Positions 53,270-60,846 of a stretch of DNA of 64,000 nt are shown here, one piece after another. The number at the start of each line of letters is the position of its first letter. The first letter of the stretch is position 1. The translations under genes and the position numbers were made by a program. The DNA is from Thermohalobaculum sp050331395 (GTDB taxonomy: Bacteria; Pseudomonadota; Alphaproteobacteria; Rhodobacterales; Rhodobacteraceae): positions 16,295-80,294 of the forward strand of contig JBHJGX010000015.1 in assembly GCA_050331395.1 (NCBI GenBank), in the 5' to 3' direction. The notes under the pieces were generated by a model, which saw nothing but the letters and a program-made list of their open reading frames with translations, was not told where the DNA came from and did not search any database.

Positions 53270-54496
53270 ATGAGCACCGCAGCCGCCCTCGACGCGCCCG
53301 CGTCGCCCATCGACGATGCCCGCGCGCGCCGGGCCGTGCTCCTCTTGGCCTGGGGACAGTCGGTCCTCGGCGCGCAAACGGCGGTGCATTTCATTTTGGG
53401 CGGCCTCGCGGGCAAGATGCTCGCCGACGACCCGGCCTTGGCCACATTGCCGATCTCGTGCCTGGTCCTCGGCGCCATGGTGTCCGCGCCGCTGATGGCC
53501 TGGCTCATGCAACGGGCCGGCCGCCGCGCTGGGTTCCTGACCGGGGCACTCGCGGGCGCGGCCAGCGGGCTTCTCGCCGCCGAAGCGATCGTCGCGGGCG
53601 ACTTTGTGCTTTTCTGCGCGGCGACGGGCCTCTCCGGCGTCTACATGGCCGCGCATAACTTCTATCGCTTTGCCGCCGCCGATCTCGCCTCCGAGCGCTT
53701 CCGGCCGAAGGCGATCGCCTGGGTGATGGCGGGCGGCCTCGTCGCGGCGATCCTCGGCCCTCAGATCGTCGTGCTCTTCCAAGACCGGTTGGAGCCGATC
53801 CCCTATGCCGGGGCCTATCAAATCCTCGTCGTGCTCAACATCGCGGGCGCGCTGCCGCTCCTCGCGCTCGACATCCCCAAGCCTGCGCGCCCTCAGCGGG
53901 GCGGGCCGACCGGGCGGCCCTGGCGCGAGATCCTCGCGGACCGGCGGATCCTGGTCGCCATGCTCTGTGCGATGGTCAGCTACGCGCTCATGAACCTCGC
54001 GATGACCTCGACGCCGCTCGCGATGATCGGCTGCGGCTTTGCGACGGTGGAGGCCGCGGGGGTCGTGCAGATCCACGTGCTCGCGATGTATGCGCCCTCC
54101 TTCGTCACGGGGCCGCTGATCGCACGGATCGGCGCGCCGCCGGTGATCGCGATGGGGCTGGCGCTCCTCGGAGCCGCCGCGCTCGTGGCGAGCGCCGGCA
54201 TCGAGCTTGCGCATTTCACCGTGGCGCTCTTGCTGCTCGGGCTCGGCTGGAATTTCGGGTTCATCGGCGCGACCAGCATGCTGGCGGGCGCGCATTTGCC
54301 GTCCGAGCGGGCGCGGGTCCAGGGGCTGAACGATTTCCTGGTGATGGCGCTCGTTGCCGTCGCATCCTTTTCGTCCGGCGCGCTCCTGTCGAGCTTCGGC
54401 TGGACGGCGGTCAATCTCGCGATGTTGCCGGCGCTCAGCCTCGCGGCGGCGGCGCTGATCTGGCTCGTGCTCCGGGAGGGACGGCTCCGGGCATAG
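53270..54496 (+). CDS. Major facilitator superfamily transporter
   Basis: The 408-residue protein has about twelve hydrophobic segments in two halves, joined by a charged loop (LDIPKPARPQRGGPTGRPWREIL). AQTAVHFILGGLAGKML, MQRAGRRAGFLTGALAG and the helix-8/9 stretch MYAPSFVTGPLIARIGAPPVI fit MFS exporters of the drug/metabolite type. The substrate is unknown. ATG 53270 was preferred over a TTG 54 bases earlier. It follows nusB by 57 bases. Confidence 0.85.
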   Translation: MSTAAALDAPASPIDDARARRAVLLLAWGQSVLGAQTAVHFILGGLAGKMLADDPALATLPISCLVLGAMVSAPLMAWLMQRAGRRAGFLTGALAGAASGLLAAEAIVAGDFVLFCAATGLSGVYMAAHNFYRFAAADLASERFRPKAIAWVMAGGLVAAILGPQIVVLFQDRLEPIPYAGAYQILVVLNIAGALPLLALDIPKPARPQRGGPTGRPWREILADRRILVAMLCAMVSYALMNLAMTSTPLAMIGCGFATVEAAGVVQIHVLAMYAPSFVTGPLIARIGAPPVIAMGLALLGAAALVASAGIELAHFTVALLLLGLGWNFGFIGATSMLAGAHLPSERARVQGLNDFLVMALVAVASFSSGALLSSFGWTAVNLAMLPALSLAAAALIWLVLREGRLRA

Positions 54497-54522
54497 CGGC
54501 CCGAAGCCCCGCGCCGTGGGCC

Positions 54523-54972
54523 TCACTCGTCGCCGAGGATGTCCTCGCCGGTCACGTCCGCCAGGTTGCCGAGGAACTGCTCGATGATCGTGAGCTGCCG
54601 GCCATAGGTGGGCGTGGTCCGGGTCTCCAGATCGATCAGCCGCCCATCCTCGAGGCCGAAGCGGTCGACCGCCTGCACCACGTCGAATTCATCGAAGGTC
54701 ACCGCGACGATGGTCCGTTCGACGACCTCGGGCTCGTGATATGTCATGTGCTCGACCCGCGAGGAGACATAGTACCATCCGCGCTCGTCGAAGATCCCGC
54801 TCGCCGTCGGGCGGCCGATCTTGCGGCGCACCGAGCCGCGGGTGTCGCTGCCGACCTCGATCCGGGCGAGCGCCTCGGGGGTCGGCACATAGCCATGGGT
54901 CCTGACCGTGGGCGCACAGGCCGCAAGCGCCGCCGCACAGCCGAGACCGAGAACTCCCTGCCAGATCCGCAC
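54523..54972 (-). CDS. bamE: Outer-membrane assembly lipoprotein BamE (SmpA/OmlA)
   Basis: BamE is a lipoprotein of the BAM outer-membrane protein assembly complex. The 149-residue protein has a lipoprotein signal (WQGVLGLGCAAALAAC with the lipobox LAAC), then the SmpA/OmlA fold: IEVGSDTRGSVRRKIGRPTASG and WYYVSSRVEHMTYHEPEVVERTIVAVTFDE. It is divergent from the DUF177 gene across about 100 bases. Confidence 0.92.
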   Translation of the reverse strand: MRIWQGVLGLGCAAALAACAPTVRTHGYVPTPEALARIEVGSDTRGSVRRKIGRPTASGIFDERGWYYVSSRVEHMTYHEPEVVERTIVAVTFDEFDVVQAVDRFGLEDGRLIDLETRTTPTYGRQLTIIEQFLGNLADVTGEDILGDE

Positions 54973-55076
54973 CGTTTCCTCCCTCGCAGAAGCACCCCAG
55001 ACCGATTACATAGCAGGAGTTGGCGAGGCAAGCAGATCGCTCGCTTGCGCCCATCTTGACGGAGCCGGACCCTGCC

Positions 55077-55646
55077 ATGACACGCGCATCTGAGACCGCC
55101 GCCCCGCTGCCGGTGACGGATCCCGTGGACCTTACGGCGCGCGCGCGGGACCGGACCCATCCGGTCGCCTATCGCGCCCGCCCGGGGGATCTCGAGGCGC
55201 TGGCGGCGTTTTTGGATATCCAGTCGCTCGAAAGCCTTGCGCTCGAGGGGACACTTGCGCCCTGGCGTCGGGACGGCTGGGAGCTTGCGGGACAGCTCCG
55301 GGCCCGGGCGACGCAGGCCTGCGTGGTCACGCTCGATCCGGTGACCGAGGAGATCGACGCACCGGTTTTGCGCCGTTTTTTGCCGGATGGCGGCGCCGAA
55401 CCCCGGGATGGCGAGATCGGCGACGACGACCTCGACGCGCCCGAACCCTTCGAGGACGCCATCGACCTGGCGGCGATCGCCGTGGAGGCGCTTGCGCTTG
55501 CGCTCGATCCCTATCCGCGAGCCAAAGGCGTGGAACTCGGCGCCCGGGTTTACGCGCCGCCCGGGGCCGAGCCGTTGACGGACGCGGCGATGCGCCCCTT
55601 TGCGGGGCTCGCCGATCTCAAGCGGAAATTGTCGGATAAGGGCTGA
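55077..55646 (+). CDS. DUF177 (YceD-like) protein
   Basis: The 189-residue protein belongs to the DUF177/YceD family, a neighbour of rpmF in most bacteria and linked to 23S rRNA accumulation. Recognisable stretches are GQLRARATQACVVTLDPVTEEIDAPVLRRF and EDAIDLAAIAVEALALALDPYPR. The C-terminal FAGLADLKRKL is also typical. It precedes rpmF by about 157 bases. Confidence 0.9.
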   Translation: MTRASETAAPLPVTDPVDLTARARDRTHPVAYRARPGDLEALAAFLDIQSLESLALEGTLAPWRRDGWELAGQLRARATQACVVTLDPVTEEIDAPVLRRFLPDGGAEPRDGEIGDDDLDAPEPFEDAIDLAAIAVEALALALDPYPRAKGVELGARVYAPPGAEPLTDAAMRPFAGLADLKRKLSDKG

Positions 55647-55664
55647 GCGAGGGGCGCGCGGGAC

Positions 55665-55692
55665 TTGCCATGGGACCGATTGTGAGTATGGT
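55665..55692 (+). promoter_or_regulatory. Candidate promoter for rpmF-plsX-fabH
   Basis: TTGCCA (55665-55670) and TATGGT (55687-55692) are spaced 16 bases apart, a reasonable sigma-70-type pair. Transcription would start near 55699, about 105 bases before rpmF. This is inferred from sequence; no other pair in the gap fits better. Confidence 0.4.
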
Positions 55693-55803
55693 CCGCGTCT
55701 CTCTCGGACCGGCATGCGCAGCGCGGCCGGTTTGTCCGAGCCCATCGAATTCGTCGCATGGCACAGGGGCGCCCGCTTCGGCCTGCGCAAACGGGAGGTC
55801 GCC

Positions 55804-56007
55804 ATGGCGGTCCAACAGAACCGGGTCACGCGCTCAAAGCGCAACATGCGGCGCAGCCACGATGCGCTTACCGCGGTCCAAAGCAACGAATGTCCGAACT
55901 GCGGCGAGCTCAAGCTGCCGCACCACGTCTGCGGGGCGTGCGGCTTTTATGCGGGCCGCGAGGTGGTCGCCCAAGCCGACGAGGTGGATCTCGACGACGA
56001 GGCGTGA
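55804..56007 (+). CDS. rpmF: Ribosomal protein L32
   Basis: The 67-residue protein is the large-subunit protein L32, with MAVQQNRVTRSKRNMRRSHD at the start. CPNCGELKLPHHVCGACG carries four zinc-binding cysteines (the C+ form). The acidic tail is common in alphaproteobacteria. The start lies just after GGGAGG. Confidence 0.97.
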   Translation: MAVQQNRVTRSKRNMRRSHDALTAVQSNECPNCGELKLPHHVCGACGFYAGREVVAQADEVDLDDEA

Positions 56008-56037
56008 CGGCACCGGCAATCCTTGGGAGGGCCGGGC

Positions 56038-57168
56038 ATGACGGGCGAGGCGGCCGCTCCGGTGATCGCCATCGATGCGATGGGCGGCGACCAGGGGCCC
56101 GCCCCCGTGCTTGCCGGGCTCGACCGTGCGGTGCGCCGGAGCGCCGGCACACCGGGTCTCGATCGCGCGCGGTTTCAGCTTTTCGGGCCTGAAGCGGCGC
56201 TCAGACCCCTCTTGGCCCGCCGCCCTGCCCTTGCAGACCGGGTCGCGATCCGCGCGGCCGACCGCAGCGTCGCCATGTCCGAGGACCCGGCCCGGGCCGT
56301 GCGCCAGTACCGCGGCACGTCGATGGGCGAGGCGCTCGAGGCGGTCCGGCGCGGCGAGGCGCAGGTGGCCGTCTCCGCCGGGAACACGGGCGCCCTCCTC
56401 GCCATGGCCGTGTTGATCCTCAAGAAAGCGCCCGGCGTGATGCGGCCGGCCATTGCGGTCAACTGGCCCGCGGCGCGGGCCGAGTGCTATAACACCGTGC
56501 TGGATGTCGGGGCGGATCTTAAGGCCGATCCCGTCCAGCTCGCCCAATACGCGGTGATGGGCGCGGAATATGCCCGTATCAGTCTCGGCCACGACTGTCC
56601 GCGGGTCGGGCTCTTGAACCTCGGCACCGAGGCGAACAAGGGGCCCGCCGCCCTCCGCGGCGCAGCCGAGCGGATCCGCACCGCTGCCGACCGCAGTGGC
56701 CGTTTCGCCTATGCGGGCTTTGTCGAGGGTAAGGACATCCCCGGCGCCACCGTCGAGGTGATCGTCACCGACGGCTTCACCGGCAACGTTGCGCTCAAAA
56801 CCGCGGAAGGAACCGCTGCTTTCATCCGGCACGCGCTCGGTCAGGCCTTCAAGAACTCGTGGATGTCGCGGATCGCGAGCCTCTTTGCCTATACCTCGAT
56901 CCGCCGCCTTCAGACCCGGATCGACCCGCGGCAGGTGAACGGCGGCGTCTTCCTCGGTCTTGACGGGGCGGTGGTGAAATCCCACGGCGGCGCGGATGCG
57001 GTCGGCTTTGCCGCGGCCGTGCGGCTCGCCGCAACGCTCGCGGCATCGGATTTTAGCGGGCATGTGGCCCGCGAGCTCGTGCGGCTCTCGGTGGGCGCCG
57101 ACAGCGATCCGGACCGCCCATCCGAGGCTCGGTCCGATCCGCTCAGGACGGCTGGAAAAGGAGCTTGA
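56038..57168 (+). CDS. plsX: Phosphate acyltransferase PlsX
   Basis: PlsX makes acyl-phosphate from acyl-ACP for phospholipid synthesis. The 376-residue protein has AIDAMGGDQGPAPVLAGL, VAVSAGNTGALLAMAVLILK and NLGTEANKGP, with EGKDIPGATVEVIVTDGFTGNVALK in the C-terminal half. It is followed within five bases by fabH. Confidence 0.95.
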   Translation: MTGEAAAPVIAIDAMGGDQGPAPVLAGLDRAVRRSAGTPGLDRARFQLFGPEAALRPLLARRPALADRVAIRAADRSVAMSEDPARAVRQYRGTSMGEALEAVRRGEAQVAVSAGNTGALLAMAVLILKKAPGVMRPAIAVNWPAARAECYNTVLDVGADLKADPVQLAQYAVMGAEYARISLGHDCPRVGLLNLGTEANKGPAALRGAAERIRTAADRSGRFAYAGFVEGKDIPGATVEVIVTDGFTGNVALKTAEGTAAFIRHALGQAFKNSWMSRIASLFAYTSIRRLQTRIDPRQVNGGVFLGLDGAVVKSHGGADAVGFAAAVRLAATLAASDFSGHVARELVRLSVGADSDPDRPSEARSDPLRTAGKGA

Positions 57169-57172
57169 TCGG

Positions 57173-58150
57173 ATGGCGGTGGTGAGATCCGAAGCGCTCG
57201 GCGTCGGGCATTACCTGCCCGCGCGTATCGTGACCAACGACGAGCTGGCCAGGCGCATCGACACCTCCGACGACTGGATCCGCACCCGCACCGGCATTCG
57301 GCAACGCCACGTGGCCGCGCCCGAGGAAAAGACCTCGGACCTCGCGATCCGTGCGGCCGAACGCGCGCTCGCCGCGGCGGGTCTCACGGGGTCCGATATC
57401 GACGCCATCGTGCTCGCGACCGCGACGCCTGACCAGACCTTTCCCTCGACCGCGACGCGCGTGCAGCATGCGATCGGCATGGCGAACGGGTTCGCCTTCG
57501 ATCTCCAGGCCGTCTGTGCGGGGTTCGTCTTCGCACTGGCCAACGCGAACGGTCTGATCCTGTCCGGTCAGGCGGACCGGGTGCTCGTGATCGGCGCCGA
57601 GACCTTCAGCCGGATCCTCGACTGGGAGGATCGGGCGACCTGCGTGCTTTTCGGCGACGGCGCGGGCGCGGTGGTCCTCGGCCGCACGAGCGGTGCGGGC
57701 GCGGTGGCCGACCGCGGGCTTCTCGGCACCTGTCTCCATTCCGACGGCGCGCATAATGCGATCCTCTACGTGTCGGGCGGCCCGTCGAGCACTGGCCAAG
57801 TCGGGCATCTGCGCATGGAGGGCAAAGAAGTCTTCCGCCACGCGGTCGTCAAACTCGCCGAAGTCGCCGATGAGGTCATGGCCAAGGTCGGCGTGAGCGG
57901 CGCTGAAATCGACTGGATCGTGCCCCATCAGGCCAATTTGCGGATCATCGAGAGCACTGCAAAACGCGCTGGCGTGCCCATGGAGAAGGTCGTGGTGACC
58001 GTCCACCACCACGGCAACACCTCGGCGGCGTCGATCCCGCTCGCGCTCTCGGTGGCAGTTGCCGAGGGCAAGATCGCCCGGGGAGATCTCCTTTTGATGG
58101 AGGGGATCGGCGGCGGTTTGGCCTGGGGATCGGCCCTTTTGAGGTGGTAG
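57173..58150 (+). CDS. fabH: 3-oxoacyl-ACP synthase III
   Basis: FabH starts fatty-acid synthesis by joining acetyl-CoA and malonyl-ACP. The 325-residue thiolase-fold protein has the catalytic cysteine in DLQAVCAGFVFAL, the histidine in VPHQANLRI and the asparagine in HHHGNTSAASIPLAL. GIGGGLAWGSALL ends the protein. AAAAGGAG lies upstream of the chosen ATG. Confidence 0.96.
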   Translation: MAVVRSEALGVGHYLPARIVTNDELARRIDTSDDWIRTRTGIRQRHVAAPEEKTSDLAIRAAERALAAAGLTGSDIDAIVLATATPDQTFPSTATRVQHAIGMANGFAFDLQAVCAGFVFALANANGLILSGQADRVLVIGAETFSRILDWEDRATCVLFGDGAGAVVLGRTSGAGAVADRGLLGTCLHSDGAHNAILYVSGGPSSTGQVGHLRMEGKEVFRHAVVKLAEVADEVMAKVGVSGAEIDWIVPHQANLRIIESTAKRAGVPMEKVVVTVHHHGNTSAASIPLALSVAVAEGKIARGDLLLMEGIGGGLAWGSALLRW

Positions 58151-58200
58151 CGGCAAAGGCTTCGCCTCACGACTGCGGGGGCTTCGCCAACCCCTTGAGA

Positions 58201-58230
58201 TTGACTCGCTTTCAGTGATTCCAGTAGCCT
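58201..58230 (+). promoter_or_regulatory. Candidate promoter for ihfA-merR
   Basis: TTGACT (58201-58206) and TAGCCT (58225-58230) are separated by 18 bases in the fabH-ihfA gap. The first is a good -35 and the second a weak but alphaproteobacterium-like -10. Transcription would begin near 58237, leaving about 40 bases before ihfA; a small hairpin (CTCTC...GAGAG) lies at the beginning of that leader. Confidence 0.45.
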
Positions 58231-58275
58231 CTCTTCCACGCGAGAGGGGCGTGCGTGGATAAAGGGGAAGCGGGT

Positions 58276-58578
58276 ATGGCAGGCAATACCGCGACGCGGT
58301 CGGACCTGACCGAGGCGGTTTATCGGGAAATCGGCCTTTCCCGGAACGAATCGGCCGAAATGGTCGAGACCATCCTCACGCGCATTTCCGACGCCCTCGT
58401 TCGGGGCGAGACCGTCAAGATCAGCTCTTTCGGTACGTTTGCCGTCCGCGAAAAGGGTCCGCGCATGGGCCGCAACCCCAAGACCGGCGAAGAGGTCCCG
58501 ATCGGGCCGCGCCGGGTGCTCGTCTTCCGCCCTTCGAACATCATGAAGGAGCGGGTCAACAATGGCGGCACCGGCTGA
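58276..58578 (+). CDS. ihfA: Integration host factor alpha subunit
   Basis: IHF is a heterodimer that bends DNA sharply and supports sigma-54 promoters, replication and recombination. The 100-residue protein shows TRSDLTEAVYREIGLSRNESA, VKISSFGTFAVREKGPRMGRNPKTGEEV with the intercalating proline, and VLVFRPSNIMK. The start at 58276 gives the usual length. It overlaps the merR-type gene by one base. Confidence 0.95.
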   Translation: MAGNTATRSDLTEAVYREIGLSRNESAEMVETILTRISDALVRGETVKISSFGTFAVREKGPRMGRNPKTGEEVPIGPRRVLVFRPSNIMKERVNNGGTG

Positions 58579-59084
58579 TGGCGCAGCGCCCGGAGGGCGG
58601 GCGGGCCGAGACGGGTAAGTCGGCCGAGGCGTTCCGGACCATTTCGGAAGTCTCCACCGAACTTGGCGTGCCCCAACATGTGCTGCGGTTTTGGGAGACC
58701 CGGTTCGCCCAACTGAAGCCGATGAAGCGGAACGGGGGGCGGCGTCTTTATCGTCCGGACCACCTGGCGCTGCTGCGCGGGATCAAGGCGCTTCTCTACG
58801 AAGACGGGCTGACGATCAAAGGCGTGCAAAAAGTCCTGCGCGAGAAGGGCGTGCGCGCGGTCATGGCCCGTGGCAAATCCGATGCGGCGCTCAGTCTGGC
58901 CGAGCCCGTGCCCGAGGACGTTCCGGAACGCCTTGCCGAGATCCGCCGGCGTCTCGAGCAAGCCTCGGCCCTCGCCGATCCGGCGGGACCCGAACCGGAC
59001 GAGCCGCAACCCCGGCCCGACCGGGAGCAGATCCGCGCATCGATCGCCCGTCTCGAGCGGATACTCGATCAACTGGAGAAATAG
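58578..59084 (+). CDS. MerR-family transcriptional regulator
   Basis: The 168-residue protein has an N-terminal MerR winged helix (FRTISEVSTELGVPQHVLRFWETRF and LYRPDHLALLRGIKALLYEDGLTIKGVQKVL), then a flexible region and a C-terminal coiled-coil helix (REQIRASIARLERILDQLE). No metal-binding cysteines are seen. It directly follows ihfA, an order conserved in alphaproteobacteria. Target genes are unknown. Confidence 0.9.
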   Translation: MAQRPEGGRAETGKSAEAFRTISEVSTELGVPQHVLRFWETRFAQLKPMKRNGGRRLYRPDHLALLRGIKALLYEDGLTIKGVQKVLREKGVRAVMARGKSDAALSLAEPVPEDVPERLAEIRRRLEQASALADPAGPEPDEPQPRPDREQIRASIARLERILDQLEK

Positions 59085-59204
59085 GCGGGGTCGCGTTGCC
59101 CCGCCCGGTCGTCGCGACGGGCGAGGCTTCTGCTTGCAGCCAGCGGGGCGGCGGCGGTTCCGTCGGGCGCTCCGACGAAACCCCCTGCGCGCCCGGCCCG
59201 GTTC

Positions 59205-60083
59205 TCAGCCGACCCGATCGCGGATCGCGCGGATCACCCGATAGTCGCCGTCCTCAATGGGGGCGAAGCCGTCGGCGCCGAAGGGCAACAGCACGGCGTC
59301 CATCCAGGGGGAGCCCTTCTGCAGACCTAAGAACGCCGAGCGGATCGCCTCGCGCAACTCCGGCGTCAGATCCGATCGCATCGTCCAGGGGTACTGGGGC
59401 AGCGCCTCGGTCGTCGCGATCACACGCACATCGCTCTCGGACAGGGTGCCTTCCCGCAGGAGGCGCTCGTAGATCACCCGGCTGAGCGCGCCGACGGGCA
59501 CTTGGCCGTTGGCCACCGCCTCGGCGACGAGGTCATGCTTGCCGAGGAAGACCGCCGAATAGTCGTCGCCTTCGGTCACACCGGCCTCGAGCAGCATGTA
59601 TCGCGGCGCCATGTGGGACGAGGTGGAGGACGGATCGCCGTACGCCAGGTCGATGCCCGATCCCTCGATCTCCGCGATATCGGCGATGCCGCTGTTCGTG
59701 CCCGCGATCACCACCGAGCGGTAGGTCGTGCCGCCGTCGCGCATCCGCGCGGCAAAGGGCACGATCTCAAACGCGCCACCGGCCGCCCGGTCCGCGGCGA
59801 TGGTGTAGGACACCGGCCCGAAATAGGCGAGTTCCACCTCGCCTTCGAGCATGGCCTCGATAATGCCGTCGTAATCCTCCGGAACGACCAGATCGACCGG
59901 CCGGCCGAGGCGTTCTTCGAGATAGGCGGCGAGCGGCTTGTTCGCCCAGATCACGGTCAGCGGATCCTGATCGGGCAAGAGCGCGACCCGTACGCGCTCC
60001 GGATCATGGGACTGTCCGAGGGCCGGCGCGGCAAAGGCACCGAATAGCACGGCGGCATAGACCAAGGCGGCACGTCTCAGCAT
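59205..60083 (-). CDS. PhnD-like phosphate/phosphonate-binding protein
   Basis: The 292-residue protein has a signal peptide (ALVYAAVLFGAFAAPALG) and the PhnD/SsuA-type periplasmic binding fold: VRVALLPDQDPLTVIWANKPLAAYLEERLG, ELAYFGPVSYTIAAD, YGDPSSTSSHMAPRYML and the C-terminal TTEALPQYPWTMRSDL. Such proteins deliver phosphonate, phosphite or related anions to an ABC importer. No permease or ATPase gene is adjacent, so it is an orphan here. A strong AGAGGAGG sequence precedes the start. Confidence 0.82.
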   Translation of the reverse strand: MLRRAALVYAAVLFGAFAAPALGQSHDPERVRVALLPDQDPLTVIWANKPLAAYLEERLGRPVDLVVPEDYDGIIEAMLEGEVELAYFGPVSYTIAADRAAGGAFEIVPFAARMRDGGTTYRSVVIAGTNSGIADIAEIEGSGIDLAYGDPSSTSSHMAPRYMLLEAGVTEGDDYSAVFLGKHDLVAEAVANGQVPVGALSRVIYERLLREGTLSESDVRVIATTEALPQYPWTMRSDLTPELREAIRSAFLGLQKGSPWMDAVLLPFGADGFAPIEDGDYRVIRAIRDRVG

Positions 60084-60139
60084 CGGCAGATCCTCCTCTA
60101 ACGGATTTGTGTATAAAGTGATTGTGAATAGCGGCGGAA

Positions 60140-60195
60140 CCGAGGCGCGGGAAGAGATTTCTGGTGCAACCGCTGCCTCTTGCCCGCCGCCTCGG
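60140..60195. repeat. Long inverted repeat between VOC and PhnD-like genes
   Basis: CCGAGGCGCGGG (60140-60151) pairs with CCCGCCGCCTCGG (60183-60195), a 12-bp stem with one bulged C and a loop of about 31 bases. It sits just after the VOC gene stop in the direction of its transcription. No T-run follows on that strand. It could be a transcript-end or processing structure. Confidence 0.4.
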
Positions 60196-60208
60196 CGGAC
60201 GGCTGCGC

Positions 60209-60769
60209 TCAGTCTTCGGCCGAGAGGCTGAGGTTCCGGCGCGCGACCAATGCCTCGATCGCGTCGGCGAGATCCACATCCTCGATGCTCTTCGCCCCCC
60301 GACCGACCCGGAAATCATGGGCGAGGCGCAACACTTCTGCGTGGGTGACGCCCGCGGGCGGTTCGAATTTGTAGGCTGACAGTTCGAGAAGCTGCCCGCA
60401 CGGTTCGCGGAAATAGATCGAATGCATGAAGCCCCGGTCGACGGCGCCCGAATTGGGGATTTCCCGCTCCTTGAGCCGATCGAGCGCGAGTTTCAGCGTG
60501 ACGAGGCTCACGGTGAAGGCGACGTGGTGAACCGATCCGACCTGATCCACGACCGGCCGGCCGGGCTCCCGCGTCTCATCGGTGAAAACCGTGACCAGTC
60601 GCCCGTCGCCCGGCTCGAAATACAGATGGTTGATCTGCGGCGCGTCCAGATTGGGCTGTTCGAAAACGAAGGGCATGCCGAGCACGCCCTCCCAAAAATC
60701 GATCGAAGTCTGCCGGTCGGCCCCGTTGAAGGTGATGTGGTGGACGCCCTGAACTTGGATCTTTTGCAT
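60209..60769 (-). CDS. VOC-family (glyoxalase/dioxygenase) protein
   Basis: The 186-residue protein has two beta-alpha-beta modules of the vicinal-oxygen-chelate fold: VHHITFNGADRQTSIDFWEGVLGM and VGSVHHVAFTV, with the metal-binding histidines there and the glutamate in CGQLLELSAYKFEPP. This set of ligands suggests a ring-cleaving dioxygenase or glyoxalase-like enzyme of unknown substrate. It lies between an orphan CoxL-type gene and the PhnD-like gene on the same strand. Confidence 0.8.
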   Translation of the reverse strand: MQKIQVQGVHHITFNGADRQTSIDFWEGVLGMPFVFEQPNLDAPQINHLYFEPGDGRLVTVFTDETREPGRPVVDQVGSVHHVAFTVSLVTLKLALDRLKEREIPNSGAVDRGFMHSIYFREPCGQLLELSAYKFEPPAGVTHAEVLRLAHDFRVGRGAKSIEDVDLADAIEALVARRNLSLSAED

Positions 60770-60846
60770 GGCCGGCCTCGGTGGTTTCCCGGGGCGAGAG
60801 GTACCCGTCCCGGGCTGGAATGGCCAGTCCTTGCGCTCCCGCTCGC

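Noticed and set aside
59085..59204. A possible tRNA gene after the merR-type gene
   Set aside because: The gap has GC-rich inverted stretches but no T-loop consensus or cloverleaf; no tRNA was found elsewhere in the window either.
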